Shown here: in pieces, positions 1 through 5,429 of the stretch
How the letters are laid out: each line of letters opens with the position of its first letter
Numbering within the stretch: position 1 is the first letter of the stretch
Source: Actinomycetota bacterium
GTDB taxonomy: Bacteria; Actinomycetota; Actinomycetes; Actinomycetales; Microbacteriaceae
Direction of reading: 5' to 3'
DNA: 5,429 nt
Assembly (NCBI GenBank): GCA_016870695.1
Contig: VGAV01000189.1
Span: forward strand, 1-5,429
Position numbers and translations under genes: made by a program
The notes under the pieces: generated by a model
What the model was told of the DNA's origin: nothing
Databases searched by the model: none
What the model saw: the letters and a program-made list of their open reading frames with translations, nothing else

Positions 1-1722
1 GATGGATGCCGCGTTCCCGGCGTCCTTGAGTAGTCGCTGCCGGCGCACGACCTCGCCCTGGATGCTCGCACGGGCGCGCTCCGTGAGCTGCGGGTCGTCG
101 GCGAGATTGTCGATGATGCCCGCGACGTGGGGCAGCCGGGCGAAGGGCGCGAAGGCCGCGCCGCCCTTGTAGTCGACGAGGATCATGCTGAGGTCGTCGG
201 GGGCGTGGGTGAGCGCGAGGCCGAGGATGAGCGTCCGCAGCAGCTCGCTCTTGCCGGAGCCGGTGGCTCCGATACAGATCCCGTGCGGACCCATGCCGAG
301 TTGCGCCGACTCCTTGAGGTCGAGGAGCACCGGCCCGCCGTGATCATCCACGCCGATCGGCACGCGCAGGAACTCCGCGGCACCGCGGGGGCGCCAGGCG
401 GTCGTGGTGTCGATGGCATCCACGTCTCCGACGCCCAGCAGCTGCGTGACGTCGGGGGCGAGGGCGGTGCCGGCGTCCTCGGCGGAGGTCCGCGTGAGTC
501 GCAGCCCCGCGAGCGGTCGGGCCACGACCTCGAGGGCGGACGGGGTGAGCGCGTCGATCCGGATGCCGCCGACCGCGGCCTCGCCGGAGCCCGGGGTCTC
601 GACGGTGGCGACGCCGCCCGTCGCGCTGACGCGCACGGCGACGGTGGTGGGCTCCTTGAGCCGGTCGTCGACGAGGTGGACGACCGTCACGCCGAGGGCG
701 GTGAGGTCGAGGGCCGCATCGAGACGGGGGACGGCGGATGCCGCTCCGTCGGCCTCGTCCACGAAGACGACGAGACGCCCGGGCTTGGTGCGGCGGCCCG
801 CGCGGCGCGACGCGGCGGCGGTGGCGACACGGTCGCGCAGCTCGTCGCGCAGCAGCGAGAGCAGCTCGGCCAGGGTCGGGGCGACGCGGCGTGCGGCGAC
901 GGCGCCGGAGGGAGGGGCGGCGCGGGAGACGTGCGGGAGCAGGTCGAGACCGCGCCAGTCGTCGCGCTGGGCGGGTGCGACGGCGGCGGCGATGTGCACG
1001 TCGTCGGGGGAGTGGAACGCGGCGATCTGCGCGACCAGGGCCCGCGCGACGCGCAGCGTGTCCTCCCGCGCACCGACCAGCGAGACCTGCCCGCCGCGTT
1101 CGAGGTCGACGATGCCCGGCATCCCTTGCGACACCCCGGCCAGACGCACCATGCGCTCGGCGGACTCCCGCATCACGGGGTCGAAGGGCTGTACCGGGTT
1201 CTGCTCCGGCGGCAGGGTGACGTCGACGGCACGGAGGTCCCCCGTGCCGATCCGCAGACGCAGGAAGTCGGGGTCGCCCGGGCGCCGTTCCCACCGGCGG
1301 GCGGGATCGGCCGTGATCTCGACCAGGGTCCCCGGGGCGGGGTGAAGGGTGAGGGCGGCGTCGCGCTGCGACTCGGCGGTCCGGCGGACGCTCTCGCGCG
1401 TCTCCTCCAGGTAGTCGAGGTAGCGCTCGCGTTGCACGCGCCGCTGCCGGGCCGCGTTCCCGCGCTGGGTGAAGGCCATACCGAGGCCGCCCACGAGCGC
1501 GACCACGAGGATGACGGCGCCGACGACGACCATGATCGGGTTGTTCCGGAGCAGCACGATCATCGTGATGGACGACAGGCTGCCGACGATGGGCAGGAGC
1601 GACTGCAGCGGGAAGCCGGTGGCGCCCTCGCCGATCGGTGGCGGCGGGGCGAGGATCACCTCGGGAGCGGGTTCGACCGCCTCGCTGATGCGGGCGGGCC
1701 GGTGGACGATCCGGACGGTCAT
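1..1722 (-). CDS. eccC: Type VII secretion ATPase EccC (FtsK/SpoIIIE family), N-terminal 574 codons, 3' end cut by window edge
   Basis: EccC is the membrane-bound motor of ESX/type VII secretion; it recognises WXG100-type substrates and powers export. Seen here: a proline-rich cytoplasmic start (about residues 9-30), two hydrophobic segments (about 39-58 and 62-84), a basic stretch with Q/R/E-rich helix (about 86-110), a long region before the motor, then the first motor domain. Its Walker A is GATGSGKSE at residues 485-493 (bases 244-270), with lysine and serine intact, followed by LVDYKGG at 515-521, typical of FtsK/EccC ATPases. The last visible residues (GEVVRRQRLL...AGNAASI) also match the family. 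The Walker B and any further ATPase domains lie past base 1. The ATG at 1720-1722 overlaps the stop of the MinD-like gene (ATGA) and has AGAGGA four bases upstream. Family assignment is firm; whether it is a fused or split (EccCa) form cannot be seen. Confidence 0.94.
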   Translation of the reverse strand, partial: MTVRIVHRPARISEAVEPAPEVILAPPPPIGEGATGFPLQSLLPIVGSLSSITMIVLLRNNPIMVVVGAVILVVALVGGLGMAFTQRGNAARQRRVQRERYLDYLEETRESVRRTAESQRDAALTLHPAPGTLVEITADPARRWERRPGDPDFLRLRIGTGDLRAVDVTLPPEQNPVQPFDPVMRESAERMVRLAGVSQGMPGIVDLERGGQVSLVGAREDTLRVARALVAQIAAFHSPDDVHIAAAVAPAQRDDWRGLDLLPHVSRAAPPSGAVAARRVAPTLAELLSLLRDELRDRVATAAASRRAGRRTKPGRLVVFVDEADGAASAVPRLDAALDLTALGVTVVHLVDDRLKEPTTVAVRVSATGGVATVETPGSGEAAVGGIRIDALTPSALEVVARPLAGLRLTRTSAEDAGTALAPDVTQLLGVGDVDAIDTTTAWRPRGAAEFLRVPIGVDDHGGPVLLDLKESAQLGMGPHGICIGATGSGKSELLRTLILGLALTHAPDDLSMILVDYKGGAAFAPFARLPHVAGIIDNLADDPQLTERARASIQGEVVRRQRLLKDAGNAASI

Positions 1723-2594
1723 GCGGTCCTCTCGTCGATCGGGTCGGCGTGGGCGCCCGGGGCCGCCAGGCGCCCGTCGCCGTGGGCGGACGGACCGCCG
1801 GACGTGCGGCGTCCGGCGTCGGCGGGTCGTGCGGCGGCGCCGCCGGCCGCGACCACGGCCGCGGCCAGTTCCACGAGCGCCAGGTTGGTGACCGACCGTC
1901 GCGGACGTCCGCCCGCGGCGAGGCCCGGGTCGAAGGGCACGGCGACGACCGGGTGCGCATCGGTGGCGGAGAAGGCGCGGGCCACGCCGGCTCCGTCGCG
2001 CGCGTGGTCGACCAGGGCCAGGACGACCGCCGGCGACTCGGGGAGCCCCGTCAGGGCGTCGACGACGGAGCGGGCGTGCTCCGCGGGCGAGCGACGTCCG
2101 TCGGCGACCAGGCAGACGACGTCGCACAACGCCGCGCAGGCGGCGAGATCGACCACCGGGTGCCGGGCGCCGAAGTCGGTGACGGCGACGTCGAAGAACC
2201 GCGCGATCGGGGCGGCCTCGGCCAGCCAGGCGCCGACGGCGTCGTCCACGTCCCGCGGCCGCAGCCCGACGACGCCGTTGCGGAGCTCGAGTCCGCTCAG
2301 CGCCTCCGCGGTGGTTCGGGCGGACCCCCGCGTCTCGTCGGGTGCCGCCGTCGCTGCGCCGACGCGCGCCGCCAGGCCGTCGTCGCCGGACGAGACGTCG
2401 ACGGCGAGGACCGGTTCGCTGCGGCGGGCGGCGACCGCGCGCACCAGCTGGTGCGCGACCGTGCTGGTGCCCGCCCGCGGGGAGAGCGAGACCACGCCGA
2501 CCCGTCGGGTGGTCGACAGCCCGCCGCGGATCGCGTCGTCCCACGCGGTCAGCTCCCGACGACCGCCGGCTCCGCTGCCGAAGAGGGCGGTCAT
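1719..2594 (-). CDS. MinD/ParA-like protein of a type VII secretion operon, with degenerate P-loop
   Basis: A 291-residue protein with the layout of a MinD/ParA-type P-loop fold. A strand leads into SLSPRAGTSTVA (residues 36-47, bases 2454-2489), where a MinD would have the SPKGGVGKTTVA pattern. The glycine at 42 fits, but the catalytic lysine position is threonine 43 and the signature lysine is also absent. LAVDVSSGDDGLAARVG (63-79) resembles the MinD segment after strand 2, and DVAVTDFGARHP (135-146) the switch II region. The last 35 or so residues are rich in Gly, Ala, Arg and Pro and look disordered. There is no membrane segment. Mycobacterial ESX-1 has a MinD-domain protein, EspI, next to eccD1, which suggests a regulatory role; this protein lacks EspI's long proline-rich N-terminus. 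ATP binding may be lost. Start: ATG at 2592-2594 with a weak GAG upstream; an in-frame GTG at 2613-2615 would add seven residues, lie 2 bases from the EccD stop, and have a G-run upstream. Either is possible. Confidence 0.82.
   Translation of the reverse strand: MTALFGSGAGGRRELTAWDDAIRGGLSTTRRVGVVSLSPRAGTSTVAHQLVRAVAARRSEPVLAVDVSSGDDGLAARVGAATAAPDETRGSARTTAEALSGLELRNGVVGLRPRDVDDAVGAWLAEAAPIARFFDVAVTDFGARHPVVDLAACAALCDVVCLVADGRRSPAEHARSVVDALTGLPESPAVVLALVDHARDGAGVARAFSATDAHPVVAVPFDPGLAAGGRPRRSVTNLALVELAAAVVAAGGAAARPADAGRRTSGGPSAHGDGRLAAPGAHADPIDERTA
1727..1732 (-). promoter_or_regulatory. Ribosome binding site of eccC
   Basis: AGAGGA on the minus strand, four bases before the eccC ATG, inside the 3' end of the MinD-like gene. 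Together with the ATGA overlap it supports coupled translation of the two genes. Confidence 0.65.
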
Positions 2595-2617
2595 GACCGC
2601 TCGCAGATCCGGCACGG

Positions 2618-3967
2618 TCAGGAGCCCCCGCCGAACATGCCGAGCAGGTCCGCGTAGACGCCGAGGGCCCCCACCAGGAGCGGGATCAGGGACACGACGG
2701 CGAGCGTCTCGACGATGTTCCCGAGTCCGCGCAGACGCGCCCGCACGTGGGGGCGCGGCGAGACGAGCACCATCGTGGCGACCAGGCCCGCGAGCACGAC
2801 CGCCGCCGCGGCGCCGATCCACCCCAGCCCGCCCGACAGCAGCACCGACAGGCCGGCGGCGGCGACGGCGGCGGCCGCAGCCCACAGCAGCCAGCCGTGC
2901 GAGCGCAGCGGGAAGGCACGCGTCCGCAGGGCGGCCACGAGGAAGAGTGCGAGGGCCAGCAACTCCGTCCAGATCTCGCCGGACAGCGCCAGGACCACGC
3001 CGGTCGCAGCGAGCACGGTGGCCACGGCGGCGACGCTCCACGTCAACGCCGCGTACGCCTCGTCGATCGCGGCGAAGGCGCGGGGACGGGCCGGCGGCTC
3101 GCCGTCGGCGGCGCGCTGGTCGAGATCGGTGAGCCCCGCCGACGACAGCGCGATCCAGGGGAGCGGACCGGTCGCGAAGGCGGCCACGACGCCCGTCACG
3201 GCCGCTGCGGCCGTGGCATCCACTCCCGCCAGGAGGAGCGTGAGGAGCAGGCTCGACAGGACGGCCCCGAGCGCCGCCCCGGAGGCGGCCCCGCGACGGC
3301 GATGCGCGACACCGACGCCGAGCAGCGCGACGGTCGATCCGGTCGCCAGCGCCGCGGCCACGCCTGCGAGCACCGTCGACTCGACGGGGAGGCCGACGGA
3401 TGCCACAGCTCCCACCGTCGCGCCGCCGATGGGCAGCGCCAGTCCGGCCGCCGCCGCGGCGATGCACGTCGACAGGCGGCGGAGACCGCCGAGGCCGACC
3501 CCCGTGGCGATGACGGCGAGGAGGAGGGACAGGCCGAGCAGGGCGAACGCGGCGAGCGCGGGCGACGGCCAGGGGGACAGCGCCCCGGCGACAGCGAACG
3601 CCGCGGCGATGCCCGTTCCGCCGGCGGCCATCCGCGCCCGCTCGTCCCAGCGGTCGGGGCGCGCGTCGTGGGCGTCGGCGGCGGCGTCGGTGACGTCGAT
3701 CACGACGGGGGGCGGGGGTGCGGCGTCGAGGCGCACGAGCCGGACGAGGGTGCCGTCGGTGAGATCGAGCTGCTGCGGCGAGAGGGCGATGTCGATCTGC
3801 TCGCCGTCCGGGGCGACGACCGCGATCGGACGGGCCACCGTGCCGGCGGTCTCGCCGAGCAGGTCCAGGAGACGGGGCAGGGCCGCGCCGACCGGCTCGC
3901 CACTGGGGACGACGACCTCGGCTCGGCGCGCGGAGCCCGCGACGGTCAGACGGGTGTAGATGCTCAC
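2618..3967 (-). CDS. eccD: Type VII secretion integral membrane protein EccD
   Basis: EccD is the multispanning core subunit of the ESX translocon in the cytoplasmic membrane. The 449-residue protein has a YukD/ubiquitin-like N-terminal domain (about 1-82, starting VSIYTRLTVAG, with the family's pattern of a 'PLLDLLGE'-like helix and a VAPDG turn), a Pro/Asp-rich linker (about 83-113), then about eleven hydrophobic segments near residues 117-132, 137-160, 166-190, 198-221, 228-249, 252-275, 307-329, 333-347, 358-377, 380-402 and 418-440. A charged loop (about 280-306) divides the membrane part into 6 + 5 spans. Length is slightly below the usual 460-510. The GTG start at 3965-3967 overlaps the small gene's stop by 4 bases (GTGA); GGAG lies ten bases upstream (3978-3981), so translation probably depends on coupling to that gene. 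The frame stays open upstream to 4438, but that part is a shadow of two other genes. Confidence 0.92.
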   Translation of the reverse strand: MSIYTRLTVAGSARRAEVVVPSGEPVGAALPRLLDLLGETAGTVARPIAVVAPDGEQIDIALSPQQLDLTDGTLVRLVRLDAAPPPPVVIDVTDAAADAHDARPDRWDERARMAAGGTGIAAAFAVAGALSPWPSPALAAFALLGLSLLLAVIATGVGLGGLRRLSTCIAAAAAGLALPIGGATVGAVASVGLPVESTVLAGVAAALATGSTVALLGVGVAHRRRGAASGAALGAVLSSLLLTLLLAGVDATAAAAVTGVVAAFATGPLPWIALSSAGLTDLDQRAADGEPPARPRAFAAIDEAYAALTWSVAAVATVLAATGVVLALSGEIWTELLALALFLVAALRTRAFPLRSHGWLLWAAAAAVAAAGLSVLLSGGLGWIGAAAAVVLAGLVATMVLVSPRPHVRARLRGLGNIVETLAVVSLIPLLVGALGVYADLLGMFGGGS

Positions 3968-4221
3968 GGGTTCACGGCTCCGGTGGGGGTCTGGATCGAC
4001 GAGCTCTCCTGCGCGCGCTCGGTCAGCAGCTGCGACACGAACGAGACGCCGACGCACGCGGCGCAGGCCACGGCGGCGACCACGATGGATCCCATCAGGC
4101 GCTTCATGTGGTCGTTGACGGTGCGGCGCTCGCCGATGTGCCCGTACACGAGCGCGGCGCCGAGCCGCATGCGCTGGATCTTGGCCTGCTCGATGAGCAC
4201 GGTGTCGCGCTGGTCGGGCAT
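3964..4221 (-). CDS. Small single-pass membrane protein in type VII secretion operon, unrecognised
   Basis: An 85-residue protein I do not recognise. Residues 1-43 are polar and basic, with two likely helices (IEQAKIQRMRLGAALVYGHI at 10-29 and a stretch to MKRLMG at 39-44). Residues 45-66 form one hydrophobic segment with Cys53 and Cys56. The last 19 or so residues are polar, rich in Glu, Ser and Thr. Charge distribution predicts an N-in, C-out topology. The gene has the best ribosome binding site in the window (AAAGGAG, six bases before ATG), overlaps the preceding stop by one base and the eccD start by four, so it is very likely real and made along with EccD. The shape (basic cytoplasmic part, one span) recalls the N-terminus of EccB, but the large periplasmic domain is absent and I see no clear sequence match. 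A role as a small partner or anchor of the translocon is inference from position only. Confidence 0.85.
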   Translation of the reverse strand: MPDQRDTVLIEQAKIQRMRLGAALVYGHIGERRTVNDHMKRLMGSIVVAAVACAACVGVSFVSQLLTERAQESSSIQTPTGAVNP

Positions 4222-5294
4222 CAACGGCTCCTTTCCGGGGCCTGCAGGAGCGCGCGCACGTGCGGCGCGAGGTTGAGGAGGTCGGCGAGCCGGGCCGGAT
4301 CGAGGGTGGCGAGGACGTCCTCCAGGCGCGTCCAGCCACCGCCGTCGACCGACCCGAGCGGAAGCAGGACGCCGGGGAGGCGGGGGCTGCCGACGACGGT
4401 GCCGCCGACCTCGCCGATCCACCGCTTCGGGTCGACACCGAGGGCGCGCACGCCGGCGGGACCGACGAGCAGGGCGAGCGGTTCGGGCTGCGGCGTCGCG
4501 GTGGCGCGCCGCGCCAGATCGGGTGCGCCGATGGCCGCGAACGCGACGCCGATGAGCGGCAGGCCGATGGTCCCCGCTCGCGCGAGCATCTCGCGGGCCT
4601 CGGCGGTGGCGGTCGCCCCCGCGTCCCGTCCGACGCCCGGGACCGTGGCCCACACCCGCGTCGTCTCCTCCAGGCCTTCGCTCGTTCGTCCGACCTGGAT
4701 CGTGGACACGACCGGCCGGTCGCCGCCGCCGACGGCGATCCACTGGCTGTCGAGGGGGACGCGCCGGCGCGAGCGCTCCGTGAGATCGCCGCGGTCCCAG
4801 GGGGCCAGCAGCGGCTCGAGGGCCCCCCAGGCGGCGGGCTCGGCGCCGGTGAAGAGGTCGACGGCGGCCTCGGCGACGCCGCCGAGACGGACGGGCCGCG
4901 ACACCCGGTGACGGGTGGACACCGTCGCGACGACCTGCAGCGCGGATGCCACCTGCGCCCGGACGAAGAGCGGATGGATGCCGTCGGCGTTCGCCGCGCC
5001 GGCGGTCAGGGCCTCCGCGGGGGCGGACAGGCGCGCGCCGCTGCGCGCGTCGTAGAAGCCGTCGTCGCGGGTGCGGACGACCCACTGCCCGCGGACGGCG
5101 GACAGCACCTGCGCCATCGGCTGCGTCATGCGGGCGAACTCGGTGGAGACGACGATCGGACGGAGGCCCTGCGTCGCGGTCTTGTGGAGGAAGTCGCTCA
5201 TCCCGGTGGTCAGCGCGATCACCTGCGCGCGCGTCTCCGTTCCGGCCCAGCCCGGGCCCGCGGCGTCGAGGTACGGGTGCGTGACGGTGCTCAT
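4221..5294 (-). CDS. DUF6177-like soluble protein of actinobacterial type VII secretion locus
   Basis: A 357-residue protein with no signal peptide or clear membrane span. Residues 23-90 hold the most recognisable part: VIALTTGMSDFLHKTA (25-40), a strand with RPIVVST (45-51), a TQPM segment (57-60), then QWVVRTRDDGFYDARSG (70-86). This pattern agrees with my memory of the DUF6177 family, found in actinobacteria, in part near secretion genes; a profile search would settle it. The rest has alternating strands and helices: SQWIAVGGGDRPVVSTIQVGR (183-203), LALLVGPAGVRALG (273-286) and a C-terminal helical region (322-350). No catalytic motif is evident, so no function is proposed beyond a cytoplasmic accessory role in secretion. 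Start: ATG at 5292-5294 with AAGGGA six bases upstream. An ATG at 5299-5301 opens a different frame that is a shadow. Its stop overlaps the next gene's ATG by one base. Confidence 0.85.
   Translation of the reverse strand: MSTVTHPYLDAAGPGWAGTETRAQVIALTTGMSDFLHKTATQGLRPIVVSTEFARMTQPMAQVLSAVRGQWVVRTRDDGFYDARSGARLSAPAEALTAGAANADGIHPLFVRAQVASALQVVATVSTRHRVSRPVRLGGVAEAAVDLFTGAEPAAWGALEPLLAPWDRGDLTERSRRRVPLDSQWIAVGGGDRPVVSTIQVGRTSEGLEETTRVWATVPGVGRDAGATATAEAREMLARAGTIGLPLIGVAFAAIGAPDLARRATATPQPEPLALLVGPAGVRALGVDPKRWIGEVGGTVVGSPRLPGVLLPLGSVDGGGWTRLEDVLATLDPARLADLLNLAPHVRALLQAPERSR
4228..4234 (-). promoter_or_regulatory. Strong ribosome binding site of the small membrane protein gene
   Basis: AAAGGAG on the minus strand, six bases before the ATG at 4219-4221 and inside the last codons of the preceding gene. 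It fixes the start of the 85-residue gene and shows that this frame is not just the tail of the longer open frame that runs through it up to 5301. Confidence 0.8.
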
Positions 5295-5300
5295 GCAACA

Positions 5301-5306
5301 TCCCTT
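5301..5306 (-). promoter_or_regulatory. Ribosome binding site of the DUF6177-like gene
   Basis: AAGGGA on the minus strand, six bases before the ATG at 5292-5294. It decides this start over the ATG at 5299-5301, which lies almost on top of the site and opens another frame. Confidence 0.7.
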
Positions 5307-5340
5307 CTCGTCCGACGCGCCCGCGGGGGCGTTCCGCCGC

Positions 5341-5429
5341 TCACGCGGCGTCCCGGATGGTCAGGACGCGGTCGCCGACCTCGATGACCACGTCGGTGGG
5401 TACAGGGGTGCGCTGGTGGGGGAGGAGAG
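5341..5429 (-). CDS. C-terminal 28 codons of an upstream operon gene, unidentified
   Basis: Only the end of this gene is in the window. The frame reads ...PVPTDVVIEVGDRVLTIRDAA and stops with TGA at 5341-5343; the 5' part lies beyond base 5429. The alternation VVIEVGDRVLTI suggests a terminal beta hairpin. The other two frames on this strand give Pro/Ser-rich or Arg-rich sequence and do not close sensibly, which supports this frame, as does its 46-base spacing to the next gene on the same strand. Too little is visible to name a family. Confidence 0.6.
   Translation of the reverse strand, partial: LLPHQRTPVPTDVVIEVGDRVLTIRDAA

Noticed and set aside
344..1960. Minus-strand open frame of 538 codons in another frame over eccC
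   Set aside because: It is Arg/Pro/Ala-rich and out of frame with eccC, which shows clear motifs and runs off the window edge.
127..3132. Very long plus-strand open frame (1001 codons) opposite eccC, the MinD-like gene and eccD
   Set aside because: It is low-complexity, Arg/Gly/Ala/Asp-rich, crosses three well-supported genes on the other strand and has no domain. Long antisense frames are expected when GC is this high and stops are rare.
3964..4221. Calling the 85-residue protein EccB or a WXG100 substrate
   Set aside because: EccB needs a large periplasmic domain that is absent, and WXG100 proteins are soluble helical hairpins with a central W-x-G, which this protein lacks.
2715..4276. 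Two overlapping plus-strand open frames opposite eccD and the small gene
   Set aside because: Both are Ala/Arg/Gly/Asp-rich with no recognisable fold and mirror the codon pattern of eccD on the minus strand.
3964..5301. Reading the small membrane protein as the C-terminus of a 445-residue protein
   Set aside because: The upstream part is an Arg-rich shadow of the DUF6177-like gene; a strong ribosome binding site and ATG at 4219-4221 mark the true start.
5318..5331. Possible terminator hairpin in the 46-base intergenic stretch (CGCCC / GGGCG with a four-base loop)
   Set aside because: The stem is only five pairs, there is no U-run, and such hairpins are common by chance at this GC content.
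4260..5387. Plus-strand open frame of 375 codons opposite the DUF6177-like gene
   Set aside because: Composition is skewed to Arg, Gly and Asp with no hydrophobic pattern, and the minus-strand frame is far more protein-like and has a good ribosome binding site.

Overview
The window is about 5.4 kb of very GC-rich DNA. All credible genes lie on the minus strand, packed head to tail, so transcription runs from high to low coordinates. The composition, the GTG start and the gene content fit a high-GC actinobacterium. My guess is Micrococcales, perhaps Microbacteriaceae, but that rests on style of sequence and not on a marker gene.

The locus is part of an ESX-type (type VII) secretion operon. 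In order of transcription it holds: the last 28 codons of an unidentified gene (5341-5429); a 357-residue soluble protein that resembles the DUF6177 family (4221-5294); an 85-residue single-pass membrane protein that I do not recognise (3964-4221); EccD, with a ubiquitin-like N-terminus and about eleven membrane spans (2618-3967); a MinD/ParA-like protein with a broken P-loop (1719-2594); and the first 574 codons of EccC, the FtsK/SpoIIIE-family motor, cut by the window edge after its first Walker A motif (1-1722).

The coupling is tight. DUF6177-like to small protein overlap by 1 base (TGATG), small protein to EccD by 4 (GTGA), and MinD-like to EccC by 4 (ATGA). EccD to MinD-like is separated by 23 bases, or 2 if an upstream GTG start is used. 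The only other intergenic stretch is 46 bases (5295-5340), and it carries a good ribosome binding site. I see no promoter, terminator, RNA gene, mobile element or CRISPR array, and no gap above 300 bases without a gene.

Working model: EccD and EccC are core parts of the secretion channel, EccC being the ATPase that recognises and drives substrates. The MinD-like protein sits beside eccD, as the MinD-domain protein EspI does in the mycobacterial ESX-1 locus, so a regulatory or assembly role is plausible, though its nucleotide site looks inactive. The small membrane protein and the DUF6177-like protein are the least understood members and the best candidates for lineage-specific parts. EccB, EccE, the mycosin protease and WXG100 substrates are not in this window and may lie outside it.
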